A stretch of 64,000 nucleotides of DNA from contig JAPFFF010000003.1 of NCBI GenBank assembly GCA_039105265.1, positions 3,410,001-3,474,000 of the forward strand, read 5' to 3'. The stretch is from Tritrichomonas musculus. Lineage: Eukaryota > Parabasalia > Tritrichomonadida > Tritrichomonadidae. Positions within the stretch are counted from its first letter, which is position 1, and every line of letters starts with the position of its first letter. Positions 48,201 through 57,861 of the stretch are shown in pieces. The notes under the pieces are model-generated. The model had not been told where the DNA came from and did no database searches. It saw only the letters and a program-made list of their open reading frames with translations. Position numbers and translations under genes: made by a program.

Positions 48201-50492
48201 TATGAAGTAGTTTTGTCACAAATAAGAGAAATTAAAAAGAATACAATGGACGACCAATCATTCACTGAAATTTTCAATGAAATAAGTTCAATTGCAGCAG
48301 ATAATTTCGTTCCGGCAATCGTTTTAAAGGCGAAGTTTTTGGCGAAGAAAGGAAACTTCACTGAAGCTAAACAAGAGTTGAGAAGCGCTATTTTACATGC
48401 TCCAAATGATTCGCATATTTTATATAGTGTTGGGAAAATATTATTATCAATGGGCGAAGATGTAGATTCAGCTCTTCAGTTGATTGAATTCAGTAGTCAT
48501 AACGAAATAAAAGCTGCTTATTTCCTTGGCAAATATTACTTTGAAAATAAAGATAAAAATCAAGGATATATTAGAAAGGCTGAAGAATTCTTAAGTAAAG
48601 CAGCTGCACGTAAAATTAAAGATTCTCAGAGACTTTACGATATGTGCACAATTGAATTGAAAAAATTGAAAAATAATCCTTATTATAAATTACCAAATAC
48701 TCAACCAGATAATTTCAATTCAAATAAAAATAAAAACGGTAAAAAATTAATAGCAATTAGCTCTGATAACTTGTTTTCAATTGATACAATTTTAGAATTA
48801 CAAAAATTAGATATACAAAAATCAGATATACCAAAAGTTAAACCAGAACAACAAAAAACTCCAGTTGTTGAAAATAAAACGATTAAAGACGTTTTTATTG
48901 ATTTAAGTTTGTCAAATGAAAAATTAATACAAAAAGGTGAAGAATTTCAAGCATTAAAGATTTATAAAGACGCCTTTCAATGTTTTGAAGCTGTTGCTAA
49001 AAGAGGAGACGCTTATGGTTACTTTAAATGCGCTGAAGTTTGTCAAGATCTTGAAACTAAGCTTCAATATTATCAATATGCGATTTTAAATAATATTAAA
49101 GGCGCTTTTCGTGGATGGAGAAAGTGCATTTTTGATCATGCAAATAGTTCACGAAATAAAAATTTAATTCCTTATTTGGCAAAGAAATTTGAAGATCATG
49201 AAGATTTTTCTGATGCTACAATTCTTTATCAAAAAGCTAAGGATACTGAAAATTCTGAGAGATGTTTCAAAAAAGCTATTCAAAATATTTCAAATATTAA
49301 AGATGGTATGCAACAGTTTGAATTCGGCAATTTTCTTGAACAAAGACAAGAAATAGAATTGGCTTTCGATATGTTTGAAAAAGCTGCTGAAAATGGCGTC
49401 ACTTCGGCAATTAAGAAAAGAAAAGATTTAGCAAAAATTAAAATGAGTCAATTAAAACGACTAAATGAAACCGAATTTTATTTAGAGCAAGGTATTTGCT
49501 ATTTTAAAGGTAAAGATGGAACTCAAATAGATTATTCTAAAGCATTTCAGAATTTTACTAACGCTAGTGACATAGGATGCCCAAAGGCCGATTATTATCT
49601 GGGGTGCTATTATCAAAAATTCGGAGAATTAAATCAAGCGATTTTTTATTATCAGAAGTCTGCTAATTCTGGAGATAGTGATGGACAAAATAGTTACGGT
49701 GATTGCTTTATGTTTGGTATAGGCGTTCAAAAAGATATAAAGGAGGCAATCAAGTATTATAAATTGGCGGCTGAACAAGGTAATATGATTGCTGAATATA
49801 ATTATGGACGAGAAATTTATTTAAATCCTCATTCAGAAAACCAAAAAAATGAAGGTATTGATTATTTGAGAAAAGCCGCTGAAAAGCAATTTCCTGATGC
49901 AATGTACTTATATTCAAAAGCAATTAAAAATAAAAATCAAATTGAATCGAGAAAATACTTTAATATGTCAATTGAGAAAGGAAGTGAGCTAGCAATTAAA
50001 CAATATGGCAAAGAACTGGAAGAAAATGATCAACTTGACCAAGCTGCAAAATTATATAAATCTGCCGCTAATAGAGGCTTATTAACCGGATATGTAAAAT
50101 ATGCTGAATGCATAACTAATGGAAACGCATTAGACGGTGATGATATTGATTTAGCTCGCGATTTAATGAAAAAAGCTGCTGATTTTGGTGAGGCCAAAGA
50201 TCAATTCAATTATGTTACTTTCTTAACTCAATATAGTTATCAAGATAGTGCATCAATGAAAGAAAAAGCTTATTATTCTAAGAAGGCATCTGAACAAGGA
50301 TATGTTAAAGCATATTTTCCTTATGCTGAATGTTTAGAAAATGGACAAGGTATTGAAGTTGATATTGATATGGCGAGAAAATATTACACACTTTCGTATC
50401 AACAAGATCCACAATCATTAACACGATGCATACTTCAAAGATTGATAAATCAAAATCTGATAGATACTTCAATAATTAGTTTATCTGGTTGA
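45219..50492 (+). CDS. Pseudokinase with very long Sel1-repeat array, 1757 aa
   Basis: N-terminal kinase-like domain (about residues 15-270) fused to some 30 or more Sel1-like repeats. Kinase landmarks are partly kept: VAIK-type Lys in YIFKTFIL, DFG in CDFGLY (about 160) and RAPEM (APE-like), KGDVFSFGV and the late EDRPSF. The catalytic loop, normally HRDLKxxN, reads HGNLCPSN (about 145-152), losing the base Asp and the Lys, so it is predicted to be inactive. The repeats carry the classical pattern (LGNMYEEGKGVERDHSKAIE, then FYKKAAELGNSEAQ) of about 36 residues and run to near the C-terminus, broken at about residues 525-600 and 1160-1230 by Ser/Asn/Lys-rich linkers. Kinase-Sel1 fusions are typical of trichomonads. 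It probably works as a scaffold. Confidence 0.9.
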   Translation: MKKAFKDFLDLDLYTKLNKIGGSKCTEIYLVQKIKSPSPKYIFKTFILNGNTSQIQKTVLETFYQINFPKYQYLLCYHHYSFLSLDKKLNPTFSMKYISSITLKDRLQNPNFKNNWTKVNALNCIFAVAEAIGYLHDHIIYHGNLCPSNIIVDEAEQCYVCDFGLYRIKSLLKTIELSNPEYRAPEMINSEPTEKGDVFSFGVLMCQLCLIFFSRDPQESISNFLIKNDKRKFEIFPSFLSKLIPQCLSTKPEDRPSFIKIRNHFHSKEFQYESAKISEIYDRFLNTKYVFNLAKRNDSFALNKLGNMYEEGKGVERDHSKAIEFYKKAAELGNSEAQCNYGVMLQEENDERKKTEGAQYLHKSALQGNIHGMANYGIALKYGDGVAENQEEANKYLKKAADLGYSYAQVNYGYGLIDSDPTPDQIREGVKYIKMAIDQGDPDGYYTYGVLLKLGDVIEKNEEMSVQYFKIAADMGYEKAIVEYANSCYEGKGCQQNKNAALQYYRMAYEKGNMELKPLIDELSKNEVKIESHEISNKPKRNRIKTKKTSSSANTTIHLQLQPIQHFDKNTSSDTLLSIFKRLKNEFKKLQETEKKIKLNSKDISHYRIIKYEDEFVKTNDSRIIYKYGKLYSKIGGTKANKEKAMNYYKLSADLGYSKAQAEYGISLQNGRDIKKNAKTAAYYLERAANQGNLKAMNYYGLALFNGEGIKQNKEVGLKYLKMAADNNYPIAQLNYGDCVNNPKVGHQYIEMAAKAKYGKAILYYARDFMKGLGVEKDLKRAAEILRELYKKENSIEALINLIKCLKDVDRRESVKYLKVLADQDGQDDPNYMNYIHKAQLSYGINLFFGEDVQKDEETAIKYIVKSTLVSKIRNKYPEIFMRIPHDFTSVMSNVDSFLKRNNGVINKDEEKLIKSAYKGNVDDTLQVAKMIEKSGDYRTANFFYEIAADSNQREANFILGKYYIEGKNGLQTNVTKGINYINKASELGYPEARYEVVLSQIREIKKNTMDDQSFTEIFNEISSIAADNFVPAIVLKAKFLAKKGNFTEAKQELRSAILHAPNDSHILYSVGKILLSMGEDVDSALQLIEFSSHNEIKAAYFLGKYYFENKDKNQGYIRKAEEFLSKAAARKIKDSQRLYDMCTIELKKLKNNPYYKLPNTQPDNFNSNKNKNGKKLIAISSDNLFSIDTILELQKLDIQKSDIPKVKPEQQKTPVVENKTIKDVFIDLSLSNEKLIQKGEEFQALKIYKDAFQCFEAVAKRGDAYGYFKCAEVCQDLETKLQYYQYAILNNIKGAFRGWRKCIFDHANSSRNKNLIPYLAKKFEDHEDFSDATILYQKAKDTENSERCFKKAIQNISNIKDGMQQFEFGNFLEQRQEIELAFDMFEKAAENGVTSAIKKRKDLAKIKMSQLKRLNETEFYLEQGICYFKGKDGTQIDYSKAFQNFTNASDIGCPKADYYLGCYYQKFGELNQAIFYYQKSANSGDSDGQNSYGDCFMFGIGVQKDIKEAIKYYKLAAEQGNMIAEYNYGREIYLNPHSENQKNEGIDYLRKAAEKQFPDAMYLYSKAIKNKNQIESRKYFNMSIEKGSELAIKQYGKELEENDQLDQAAKLYKSAANRGLLTGYVKYAECITNGNALDGDDIDLARDLMKKAADFGEAKDQFNYVTFLTQYSYQDSASMKEKAYYSKKASEQGYVKAYFPYAECLENGQGIEVDIDMARKYYTLSYQQDPQSLTRCILQRLINQNLIDTSIISLSG

Positions 50493-50640
50493 AAATTTAT
50501 CTTTGTATGATTATTAATAAAAATTTGTTATTAATAAAAAGAAAAGTTAAGAAACAATGAAACATTTTAAATAACCAAAGTTAATTGAATAATTATGAAA
50601 TATTAACATATACATTTATAATTTTTTTTTTCGAAAGTTT

Positions 50641-51003
50641 TTATTTCAAAACCAAAACTCTCTTATTTGTTCTTTGATGCTTAGGTTGAATTGACTTATT
50701 GACTTTCATTGGATGATTTTTAAAATAACCGCGAAAATATTTTTGAATATAACTAGTTGCTTCTTTCTTAACATCTTCATATAATGAATAACAATAATCT
50801 GCAGACAAATGCGACTCTATTTCAGCATTAATTTCGTCATGAAAATCGAGTTTCCTATGACTTATGTCAGTGTTTAATGTAATAAATTGGTTTGGATAAC
50901 TTGCTTTCTTTTTCTTTTGCGATAATGGTGATTTGATTGAATGATATGAGCTTCTAGTTACAACATACTTTGGACTCAGTCCTTTCTTTTCTTTTTGAGT
51001 CAT
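50641..51003 (-). CDS. Small basic protein with an IQ-like motif, 120 aa
   Basis: Family not recognised. A basic Lys/Ser-rich N-terminal half (KSPLSQKKKKASYPN) is followed by a helical segment with YIQKYFRGYFKNHPMK, which fits the IQ motif (IQxxxRGxxxR) apart from the last basic residue being Lys/Asn. It may bind calmodulin or centrin. It also has a short acidic helix (IESHLSADYCYSLYEDV). ATG 51003 is followed by a clean frame to a TAA at 50641. Convergent with the Sel1 pseudokinase gene. Role unknown; a cytoskeletal or flagellar role is possible, since IQ motifs and centrin are common there. Confidence 0.6.
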   Translation of the reverse strand: MTQKEKKGLSPKYVVTRSSYHSIKSPLSQKKKKASYPNQFITLNTDISHRKLDFHDEINAEIESHLSADYCYSLYEDVKKEATSYIQKYFRGYFKNHPMKVNKSIQPKHQRTNKRVLVLK

Positions 51004-51617
51004 AATTATGTAAAATTATTTATTTCCTAAACGTATATTGAGGAAAAAATTGAATTAATTCATTTGAAATTGTAATGCGAGAATTTGGCGCTTTCATTCC
51101 AAACTGATAAGCAAATGTTGATAATGTATATCAAATAAATTTTATTAATTGTTTTACTTTTAAAATTTTAATTAATCATTGTTTTCAGACATTTCAATGC
51201 TTTACACCAAAACTGAAAGCTAAAAAACAGCTTTCCAAAAAACATGAATATTATCTTGATAATTTAATTTACTGCCCTGAAAATATCATTTCAAAAATTA
51301 TTTATTCATTTAGAGTTAGTTTGTTTTCTTTGACTTTACCACACTTTTATTATTGACAAATTCAAATGAAATGCAATTGTAATTAGACTTTTAGAAGCAA
51401 ATCAATTAGTCTGATTTACAAATTTAATTCTGATGTTATTTTTCAAGTAAACACTCAAGAGATTGATTTCCCTCATCTTTAACAGCAATATATGAGAAAA
51501 TAACAAAATCAATACAATAATACAAAAAAAAAAAAAAAAATTCCATATAAATGATATTTTTCTACAAAAGCAACTTTATTAAAAATATAACATACAAAAT
51601 AAATAACAATATAAAGA
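51004..51617. other. Intergenic, about 610 bp
   Basis: AT-rich, with an A-run at about 51525-51540. No supportable ORF, repeat or RNA gene. Confidence 0.4.
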
Positions 51618-54596
51618 TCAAGGCAATCTTTCATAATCAAACAACTTCATTTTAATTTTTTTCACGCTGCATTTTCTCTTTTTAGAAACCCATAGAAAAG
51701 AAATCACAACAACAAACAACAGAAAAGCAATCATCAAATAATTTTTCCTTAAAAACAATGATTTTCCTTTCACTGTTGCAGACGCTTCTGCTGTTGCCGA
51801 AATATTTTGAGAATCAGATTCATCAATCTCCAATGATTCCACAATTGACAAGTTTACAAAAAGCACAGGATTCTTTTTGGTAGCCTCATACAAATCGAAA
51901 TAAATCAAGCTTCCTCTTTTGAACTTATCGTCTTCTTTTGGATCGATGTCAAAACTCATCTTTGACTTCATTACGACAAAATTCAAAAATTTCCCGCCAA
52001 ATTTCGGAACCTGGTTTATTCCGACACTCATGTGGACGAGCAACGAGTCAAAGAAAGAAAACTGTATTCGAACAAATTGCGTCTTTGTCAAATTTTCTGG
52101 AATTTGGCAGAATAAGTAAAACGGTTTTCTTGATTCAAGCTGAAACCGACTCGTTTGAGAACGAACGAAGTAGACGTGACTGCTGCAGTGGATTCCAGTT
52201 TGGTTGTCATAGCAGATACACTTGCCAATTTCTGACTGGCACTTTTTCCCTCTGCAGGCGATGCAACTTTTTGTTTGACTAAAAACGAGATTTTTTTTAT
52301 TTCTGTCAAAATCGAGATGATTGAAGGGACCGTTTATTGCAACCGAAAAGAAAATTTCAGAGTTTTCAATTGGCAATTTATGACAATAGACGTGAACTTG
52401 ATATTCGCCTTCATCAGGCTGATCAATGATGATTTTCTCAGTCGTTGAATGCGAGTCTTCATACTCATAATTATTCCCATAAACAACTTTTTGAGAAGGA
52501 GTGACCAAATATAAATCCAAATCTGCGAAAAGTGGCATTTTTGACTTGGAATCAAGAGGAGGATCGAGCCATGTCAAAGTTACTTTCAAAGGCGACATAT
52601 TGATGCATCTATCAATTTTGATTGTTGTAAAAATGTCACTTTTTGACGTGATTTTTTGCCTGTCACAAAATCGGAAGCCATTTTCTGTTAAATTTTGGTC
52701 CAATAAAAGAGAGTTGGCCAAATGAATTGACCCAAAACCGCTATTCAACAACGGTCTTTTAGAGAAATTCATGTTCTTAATGTAACTTGCAGAATTGACC
52801 AAAATTGCCTTGACAAGAGTTGATGAGATTTTCATTGAATTTGACAAATTTTTCTGACAAGTCGGATAAAAACCATCTCTGAAATATTGAATTAGCAAAA
52901 TAACGGCTCCGGCAACCGCTGGTGTTGACATTGAAGTTCCACTCTTCTTAATCAAACCGTCCTTATTATTACAATCATGCGGCGGTTTGTGTGAATTTGC
53001 GCCTCTTGCGCTCACTGTTTCATTTCCTGGCGCAAAAATTTCCGGCTTCAACAAACCATTCTTTGTTGGCCCGTATGAATTGATGAATGAGACATCGTCA
53101 TTGAAACCTGAATAATTGACAGATGTTACAATTGAAACGGTTTCATTTTCACTCAATGATTTTGAAATCGAAAAAATAGGGAATGACGAATGATTTGAGC
53201 AATTTAAAAAGATTGAATTTTTTATGAATAAAATCAAAATTTTTTTATTTTCTAAATCGTGAATCTTTTTACATGTGAGATTTAAATTCATGTAAACAAA
53301 AGAATTGTTGTAGTCATTAATTCCTTTATCATATTTGATAACCTTCATTTTTTGATAACTTCTCAAATTGTCAGAAAAAGTTATTTCATTCAAAAGTGAT
53401 TTTGAACAATTCAAATTTTTAATTTTGTAATTTTTTTTGGTTTTCTCGGATTTCAACAAGAAGATGTCGTGAAAGCCGCCTTTGTATCTCCTCAGCTGGC
53501 CTATTTCGATGTTTCCCACAGAGATGACGTTCTTAGAATTAGCAGGAGTGAAAATGTCGAAGAAATGTCTCGAATTTCCAGTTCCGAAGATGAAAGACAT
53601 GAAAGGATTATTGAAGGCAATTCTATCGAACATCTGTCTGACTTTCTTTGTAGAAGAAGGGAAGCCCCAACTATTTGAGAACACGTGAGAATTCATCCCT
53701 TTCGCAATGTCAACAATTGATGAGAATGAATAACGCTGTGTCAGGCTGATCGGATCTTTTTCTTCGCCCGCGTCGATGAAGAAGATCTTCGCATCAGGCG
53801 CAATTCCGTTGTACATTGAACTGCTGCAGTTAACACAGTGCGACTTACCTGCAATGATGCCGCTAACGTGCGTTCCATGACCATTTTCGCCGTCAAATTG
53901 ATCGGAGATGATTTGATAACGAACAATTTTTCTATGCTCATAATTTGTGTGGTCAAATGGAACACTGACGTTGGGGTCATGATAGAAACAATGACGATGG
54001 TCAATTCCACTGTCAATTATGGTCACAATTTCACCTTGCCCGCGAATTCCATGCGAAAAAAACGGTTGATACGGAACAAGGCGAATTTCATCTTCAAAAT
54101 GGAGATTGAAGTTGTCTGATTGAACAACTCCTTTGGTCCATCGATTGAGTAGTTGGATTCTTGGAAGAATTGTAACAGATCGAATGAATTCGTTGTCTTT
54201 TGGATAAAAATTTGAAATGTAAAAATTTTCGTAAAATTTTTCTGAATTCGATGGAATGTGATCTGTGTGTGATTCAATTAAATAGAGATCGGTGTCTGGA
54301 ATGGAAAGTATTTGTGCTGTAGAAAAATATCTTTCTGGTATGATTCTGTAGGATGAATTAGATAATATTTGACCGAGTTTGGATGAGTCAAGAAATATAC
54401 TTGTCCATCGGTTTGTTATTAGATTTGTCGATTTTATTGTTAGATTTAAGGATCTTAAAAATGATTTACGTTTGATATAAAAATAATACCATCCAGGTGA
54501 AAAATTTTCTGGATTATTAGCTTGCATAGAATACAATTGACTTTTTTTCAAAAGCAAGTCATCAATACTTGCTAATGAAATGCAAAATAAAAGCAT
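51618..54596 (-). CDS. Membrane-anchored subtilisin-like serine protease (S8), 992 aa
   Basis: Secreted or surface protease. A short hydrophobic signal (MLLFCISLASI) precedes a propeptide-like region (to about residue 180). The S8 domain has Asp in VTIIDSGID (about 195), His in GHGTHVSGIIAG (about 241), oxyanion Asn in FGTGNS (about 332) and Ser in SGTSMSTPAVAGA (about 554), all intact. A beta-rich region follows, with GEYQVHVYCHKL, like a P/PA-type or CUB-like jelly roll. Then comes a small EGF-like Cys cluster (CIACRGKKCQSEIGKCICYD, then CSSH) and a membrane helix near the C-terminus (YLMIAFLLFVVVISFLWV) with a short basic tail (KKRKCSVKKIKMK). Matches the membrane-anchored subtilase family known in trichomonads, of which T. 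vaginalis SUB1 is an example. The middle half of the gene is distinctly GC-richer than its ends. Confidence 0.95.
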   Translation of the reverse strand: MLLFCISLASIDDLLLKKSQLYSMQANNPENFSPGWYYFYIKRKSFLRSLNLTIKSTNLITNRWTSIFLDSSKLGQILSNSSYRIIPERYFSTAQILSIPDTDLYLIESHTDHIPSNSEKFYENFYISNFYPKDNEFIRSVTILPRIQLLNRWTKGVVQSDNFNLHFEDEIRLVPYQPFFSHGIRGQGEIVTIIDSGIDHRHCFYHDPNVSVPFDHTNYEHRKIVRYQIISDQFDGENGHGTHVSGIIAGKSHCVNCSSSMYNGIAPDAKIFFIDAGEEKDPISLTQRYSFSSIVDIAKGMNSHVFSNSWGFPSSTKKVRQMFDRIAFNNPFMSFIFGTGNSRHFFDIFTPANSKNVISVGNIEIGQLRRYKGGFHDIFLLKSEKTKKNYKIKNLNCSKSLLNEITFSDNLRSYQKMKVIKYDKGINDYNNSFVYMNLNLTCKKIHDLENKKILILFIKNSIFLNCSNHSSFPIFSISKSLSENETVSIVTSVNYSGFNDDVSFINSYGPTKNGLLKPEIFAPGNETVSARGANSHKPPHDCNNKDGLIKKSGTSMSTPAVAGAVILLIQYFRDGFYPTCQKNLSNSMKISSTLVKAILVNSASYIKNMNFSKRPLLNSGFGSIHLANSLLLDQNLTENGFRFCDRQKITSKSDIFTTIKIDRCINMSPLKVTLTWLDPPLDSKSKMPLFADLDLYLVTPSQKVVYGNNYEYEDSHSTTEKIIIDQPDEGEYQVHVYCHKLPIENSEIFFSVAINGPFNHLDFDRNKKNLVFSQTKSCIACRGKKCQSEIGKCICYDNQTGIHCSSHVYFVRSQTSRFQLESRKPFYLFCQIPENLTKTQFVRIQFSFFDSLLVHMSVGINQVPKFGGKFLNFVVMKSKMSFDIDPKEDDKFKRGSLIYFDLYEATKKNPVLFVNLSIVESLEIDESDSQNISATAEASATVKGKSLFLRKNYLMIAFLLFVVVISFLWVSKKRKCSVKKIKMKLFDYERLP

Positions 54597-54744
54597 AAAG
54601 ACTTATAAAGATTAAATATTGAAATTCAATAATTGAATAAGCTCATTGAATCTTTCATATGGAAATTGGCCCATTTTCATTTTCTCAATTTTTTTTTGGG
54701 CCAATTTAAGTGGAAACTATATCATACATTAATAATTAAATTAA

Positions 54745-54852
54745 GGGTGTCCAAATTGGATATTTTAACCGTTTTTTGGATTTTTTTTTTTTAAATTTTG
54801 GATAACGGTTTTATTTTGAATTACTATTTGTCTATATAGAATTATTAAAAAA
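54745..54852. repeat. Left remnant of an outer repeat around the Mutator-like element
   Basis: TGTCCAAATTGGATATTTTA, then CCG and repeated GGATTTTT/TTGGATAACGG motifs. A similar mirrored set lies near 55910-55983 (GGACAG at 55975-55980, TTACGGTTATCC, TTTTGGATTTTATC). Match is only partial, so this is a weak repeat-element call. Confidence 0.3.
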
Positions 54853-55583
54853 GGGAAATCGTAATCGCCCGTAATCGTAATAGCCCGTGGCGGTTTAGGT
54901 CAATATTGACCTTGTATCGTACCATAGAAAAAAAAGTCTGGAACTTTTTTGCACTTTTGCAAAAAAAAGCATGGGTAGCTACTCATGGTTTTTTCTATAT
55001 ATAAAAAAATATAAACCGAATATTTTTTTATTGTCTAAAATCGATATTATTATGAGCATTCACATATAAACAAGAAAGCGCAAATATTTTTAACACCATC
55101 ATTTTATTATTTTGATGTATATAATTACTTAAATTCCAACTTTTCGCAATATCATTGATATTGGAAATCATATACTTTAAAAATTAAAAGGTAGTTAATT
55201 AATTTTGAGTAATACGGTTTCATATTTATTTTTAAGCCTTTGGATTGTGCATTTGCTTACACAATATAAATGTTCATATAATATTTAGATTAAAATTTTG
55301 ATTTTCTCTGCTATAAAGTAATCAATAGAACTTTTATTAGTATATAAAATATTTGTCCTTTCTTGTTTATATGTGAATGCTCATAATAATATCGATTTTA
55401 GACAATAAAAAAATATTCGGTTTATATTTTTTTATATATAGAAAAAACCATGAGTAGCTACCCATGCTTTTTTTTGCAAAAGTGCAAAAAAGTTCCAGAC
55501 TTTTTTTTCTATGGTACGATACAAGGTCAATATTGACCTAAACCGCCACGGGCTATTACGATTACGGGCGATTACGATTTCCC
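54853..55583. mobile_element. Nonautonomous Mutator-like element (MULE), 731 bp
   Basis: Inverted ends of about 235 bp: 54853-55087 and 55349-55583. They start with GGGAAATCGTAATCGCCCG and continue through CCCGTGGCGGTTTAGG, the palindrome GGTCAATATTGACC, CTACTCATGG, and GTATATA/ATATAAAC-type sequence to CACATATAAACAAGAAAG. They match almost base for base. Immediately outside both ends is ATTAAAAAA (54844-54852 and 55584-55592), a 9-bp target duplication, which together with long inverted ends is diagnostic of Mutator-like elements. These are known in T. vaginalis. The inner 260 bp is AT-rich and noncoding, so transposase must come from elsewhere. The near-perfect arms point to a young copy or strong conservation of the ends. 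Confidence 0.88.
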
Positions 55584-55729
55584 ATTAAAAAAACCCAATA
55601 AATTCTTTATTTTTGCATATTTTTGTGCATTTGTTGTTAATTAAATTAGTTATGCATTGGGTTTTTTGATTTTCTTTGATGCAAAATAAAGGAAATGCCA
55701 GAAATTACAAAAAATCCAAAAATATTAAT

Positions 55730-55845
55730 GTAAACTATAGAATGGATTTTTTATATATCCATTCAATGGTTTATTTTGGATTTTCTCAGGAAAAAATCCA
55801 TTCAATGGTTTACAATATTCAAAAAAAATCCATTCTATAGTTTAC
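55730..55845. repeat. Hairpin repeat GTAAACTATAGAATGGAT, 116 bp
   Basis: GTAAACTATAGAATGGATTT at 55730-55749 pairs with AAATCCATTCTATAGTTTAC at 55826-55845. Inside are two further direct copies of ATCCATTCAATGGTTTA. It can fold into a long cruciform and is a possible MITE or end of a lost element. No target duplication was identified. Confidence 0.65.
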
Positions 55846-56302
55846 ATTATGAACTTTTTGAGAATAAAAATCCATTTATTAAAACTTTTGATTTATTATA
55901 TGAAAAAATGAAAAATCCAAGCTGGATTTTTTTTCCATCCAGGATTACGGTTATCCTACGATAAAATCCAAAATGGACAGGATTAATTAAATAATAACAA
56001 ACGAGACACATTTTTTTAAATAGTATAAAAATGATTTTTATCATGTTTTTATTACTTTTTTTCTTCTAAATAATAGATTTTTCTATTAATTATATAATTT
56101 CTATAGTTTACATATTTTTATATTTTTTTCAGTGGTTTATATTTTTCTACCTCAGAAAAAAAATCATATATCACCACAAGTCGGCCCCGTGGACGAAAAT
56201 AAAAAATAATTATATCATTATAATGCTCATAAAAAATAATAATGTCATTCAATTTTTTTTTCCAAATTAAATAAGCCATTTTAATTCACTTCATTATTTA
56301 CA
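55846..56302. other. Intergenic, with repeat debris and a small GC spot
   Basis: Contains the right-hand GGATTTT/TTGGATAACGG-like repeats (to about 55983), then AT drift. A GC spot, CAAGTCGGCCCCGTGGACG at about 56176-56194, stands alone in the AT. No supportable ORF. Confidence 0.4.
56291..56296 (+). promoter_or_regulatory. Initiator-like motif TCATTA before the ankyrin gene
   Basis: TCATTA with putative +1 A at 56293, ten bases before ATG 56303. Fits TCA+1Y(T/A). Confidence 0.45.
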
Positions 56303-57649
56303 ATGACTTTCGATAAATACGCTGAATTACAACATATGTTATTACTAATGAGTCAAAATGAAGATATTATTAGCATTAAAAACTATATTAATAACAACAA
56401 TCTTTTAAAAAACCAGAAGAAAAGTCTTTCCACTGTTAGATTAATAGCATCAATTGCGTACACAAGGCCAAAACTGTTTGGCAGCTGCATTAATTTACTT
56501 AAAATGCTTGAAAATATAGATATTAATAAGAGTTTTTTTTATTTCAAACTAGTTGATAAAGAAATTGGACAAAGAATCATAACAATGTATCTATTATTCA
56601 AATTATCAGGCCATCTAGACGTATTAGATGATGAATATTTAAGCTGTGATGAGTTTATAAATCCAATTAATTATTTTCATGGAAATGATTTTTATAGATA
56701 TAATGAAAAGAATAATTTTGATTCAATTTCACAAATGACAGATGAAAAAATAATCGAAAGCCGAAACAAACTTCACTCAACTCATCCTTTATCGCAAGCA
56801 ATTATTGATGATAATGTTGATTTATTACAAAAGCTTATTTCACAAAATAATTATGATATTAACGATCACTTTTTTGATTCATACTTCGAAATAAATCCAT
56901 TTCTTCAAGAATCCTCTTTACTTGAATATTCTTGCTTTTATGGATCAGTTAAATGCTTCAAATTCTTATTTAATAAGGTAGAACAAACTGATATTGACGC
57001 TGGCCAACTAATTAAATATGCCATATCAGGAGGAAATTATGAAATTATCCATATTGTTGAATCACTTTTTGAGTCCAATAATTCATATCCAGATGATCTG
57101 CTTGATTTTGCCATTTTATATTTTCAAACTGACCTTATTGAATATATCATTGAAAATTACAATCTACAAATAAATGCCGAAAATTACATTAAATGCATAT
57201 ATGCCTCTAATTATGAGGCAATGATAAAACTTCACAGTTTAGGTGACAATGATAAAATTAACCAATTAGGGAAAAACGGATCAACACCACTTGATATTGC
57301 CTCATTTGAAGGTTATCTTGATTTTTTCAAATACATTCTGAAATCCTTCGAAAAAGTTGATCCAACAATTAAAAATCAATATGGAAAAACAATCCTTCAT
57401 TCGGCTGCAAAAGCTAGACAGGCAGATTTGATTAAGTACATAATTAAGCATGATTTGATTGATCCTAGAATTAAGAGCCTGTCTGGATACACAGCCGGCG
57501 AATTTTGTGAGTTCAAAATGGGATATAACAGCCCTCTAGTTGATCTCTTTGATAAAGCCGAATTTGAATATAATAAGAGAGAAAGGCCTGAAGATTTTAA
57601 TTTTGGAAATGAAAATGAAGAAGAAGAAGAAGCAGAAGAAGAACATTAA
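56303..57649 (+). CDS. Ankyrin-repeat protein, DUF3447 type, 448 aa
   Basis: Cytoplasmic protein-interaction scaffold. The N-terminal 150 residues (with LLSHD/FELLVS-type degenerate helices, LFGSCINLLKMLENIDINKS) look like the region preceding DUF3447 ankyrins in trichomonads and Entamoeba-like protists. Ankyrin repeats from about residue 165 include HPLSQAIIDDNVDLLQKLIS, SLLEYSCFYGSVKCFKFLFN, GSTPLDIASFEGYLDFFKYI and GKTILHSAAKARQADLIKYI, the last two close to consensus. The C-terminus is acidic (NENEEEEEAEEEH). No membrane segment. DUF3447 ankyrin families are hugely expanded in trichomonads; no individual function is known. Confidence 0.9.
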   Translation: MTFDKYAELQHMLLLMSQNEDIISIKNYINNNNLLKNQKKSLSTVRLIASIAYTRPKLFGSCINLLKMLENIDINKSFFYFKLVDKEIGQRIITMYLLFKLSGHLDVLDDEYLSCDEFINPINYFHGNDFYRYNEKNNFDSISQMTDEKIIESRNKLHSTHPLSQAIIDDNVDLLQKLISQNNYDINDHFFDSYFEINPFLQESSLLEYSCFYGSVKCFKFLFNKVEQTDIDAGQLIKYAISGGNYEIIHIVESLFESNNSYPDDLLDFAILYFQTDLIEYIIENYNLQINAENYIKCIYASNYEAMIKLHSLGDNDKINQLGKNGSTPLDIASFEGYLDFFKYILKSFEKVDPTIKNQYGKTILHSAAKARQADLIKYIIKHDLIDPRIKSLSGYTAGEFCEFKMGYNSPLVDLFDKAEFEYNKRERPEDFNFGNENEEEEEAEEEH

Positions 57650-57861
57650 ACTGATTTATAATATAATTTTTTTTTTTTAATTCTGAATTCATTGAAATTA
57701 GGGAAATAATAAAAGAATGAGTCGAAAACAAGGAAATAAAAATTATTAAAAGACACAAATCCAGTAATTTTTTAAAATGATAATTATAATTATCAAAAAA
57801 AAATTTTAAAAATTTAGTTTTTAATAATTTTTTATAAAATCAATTAAAACAATTACTGAAT

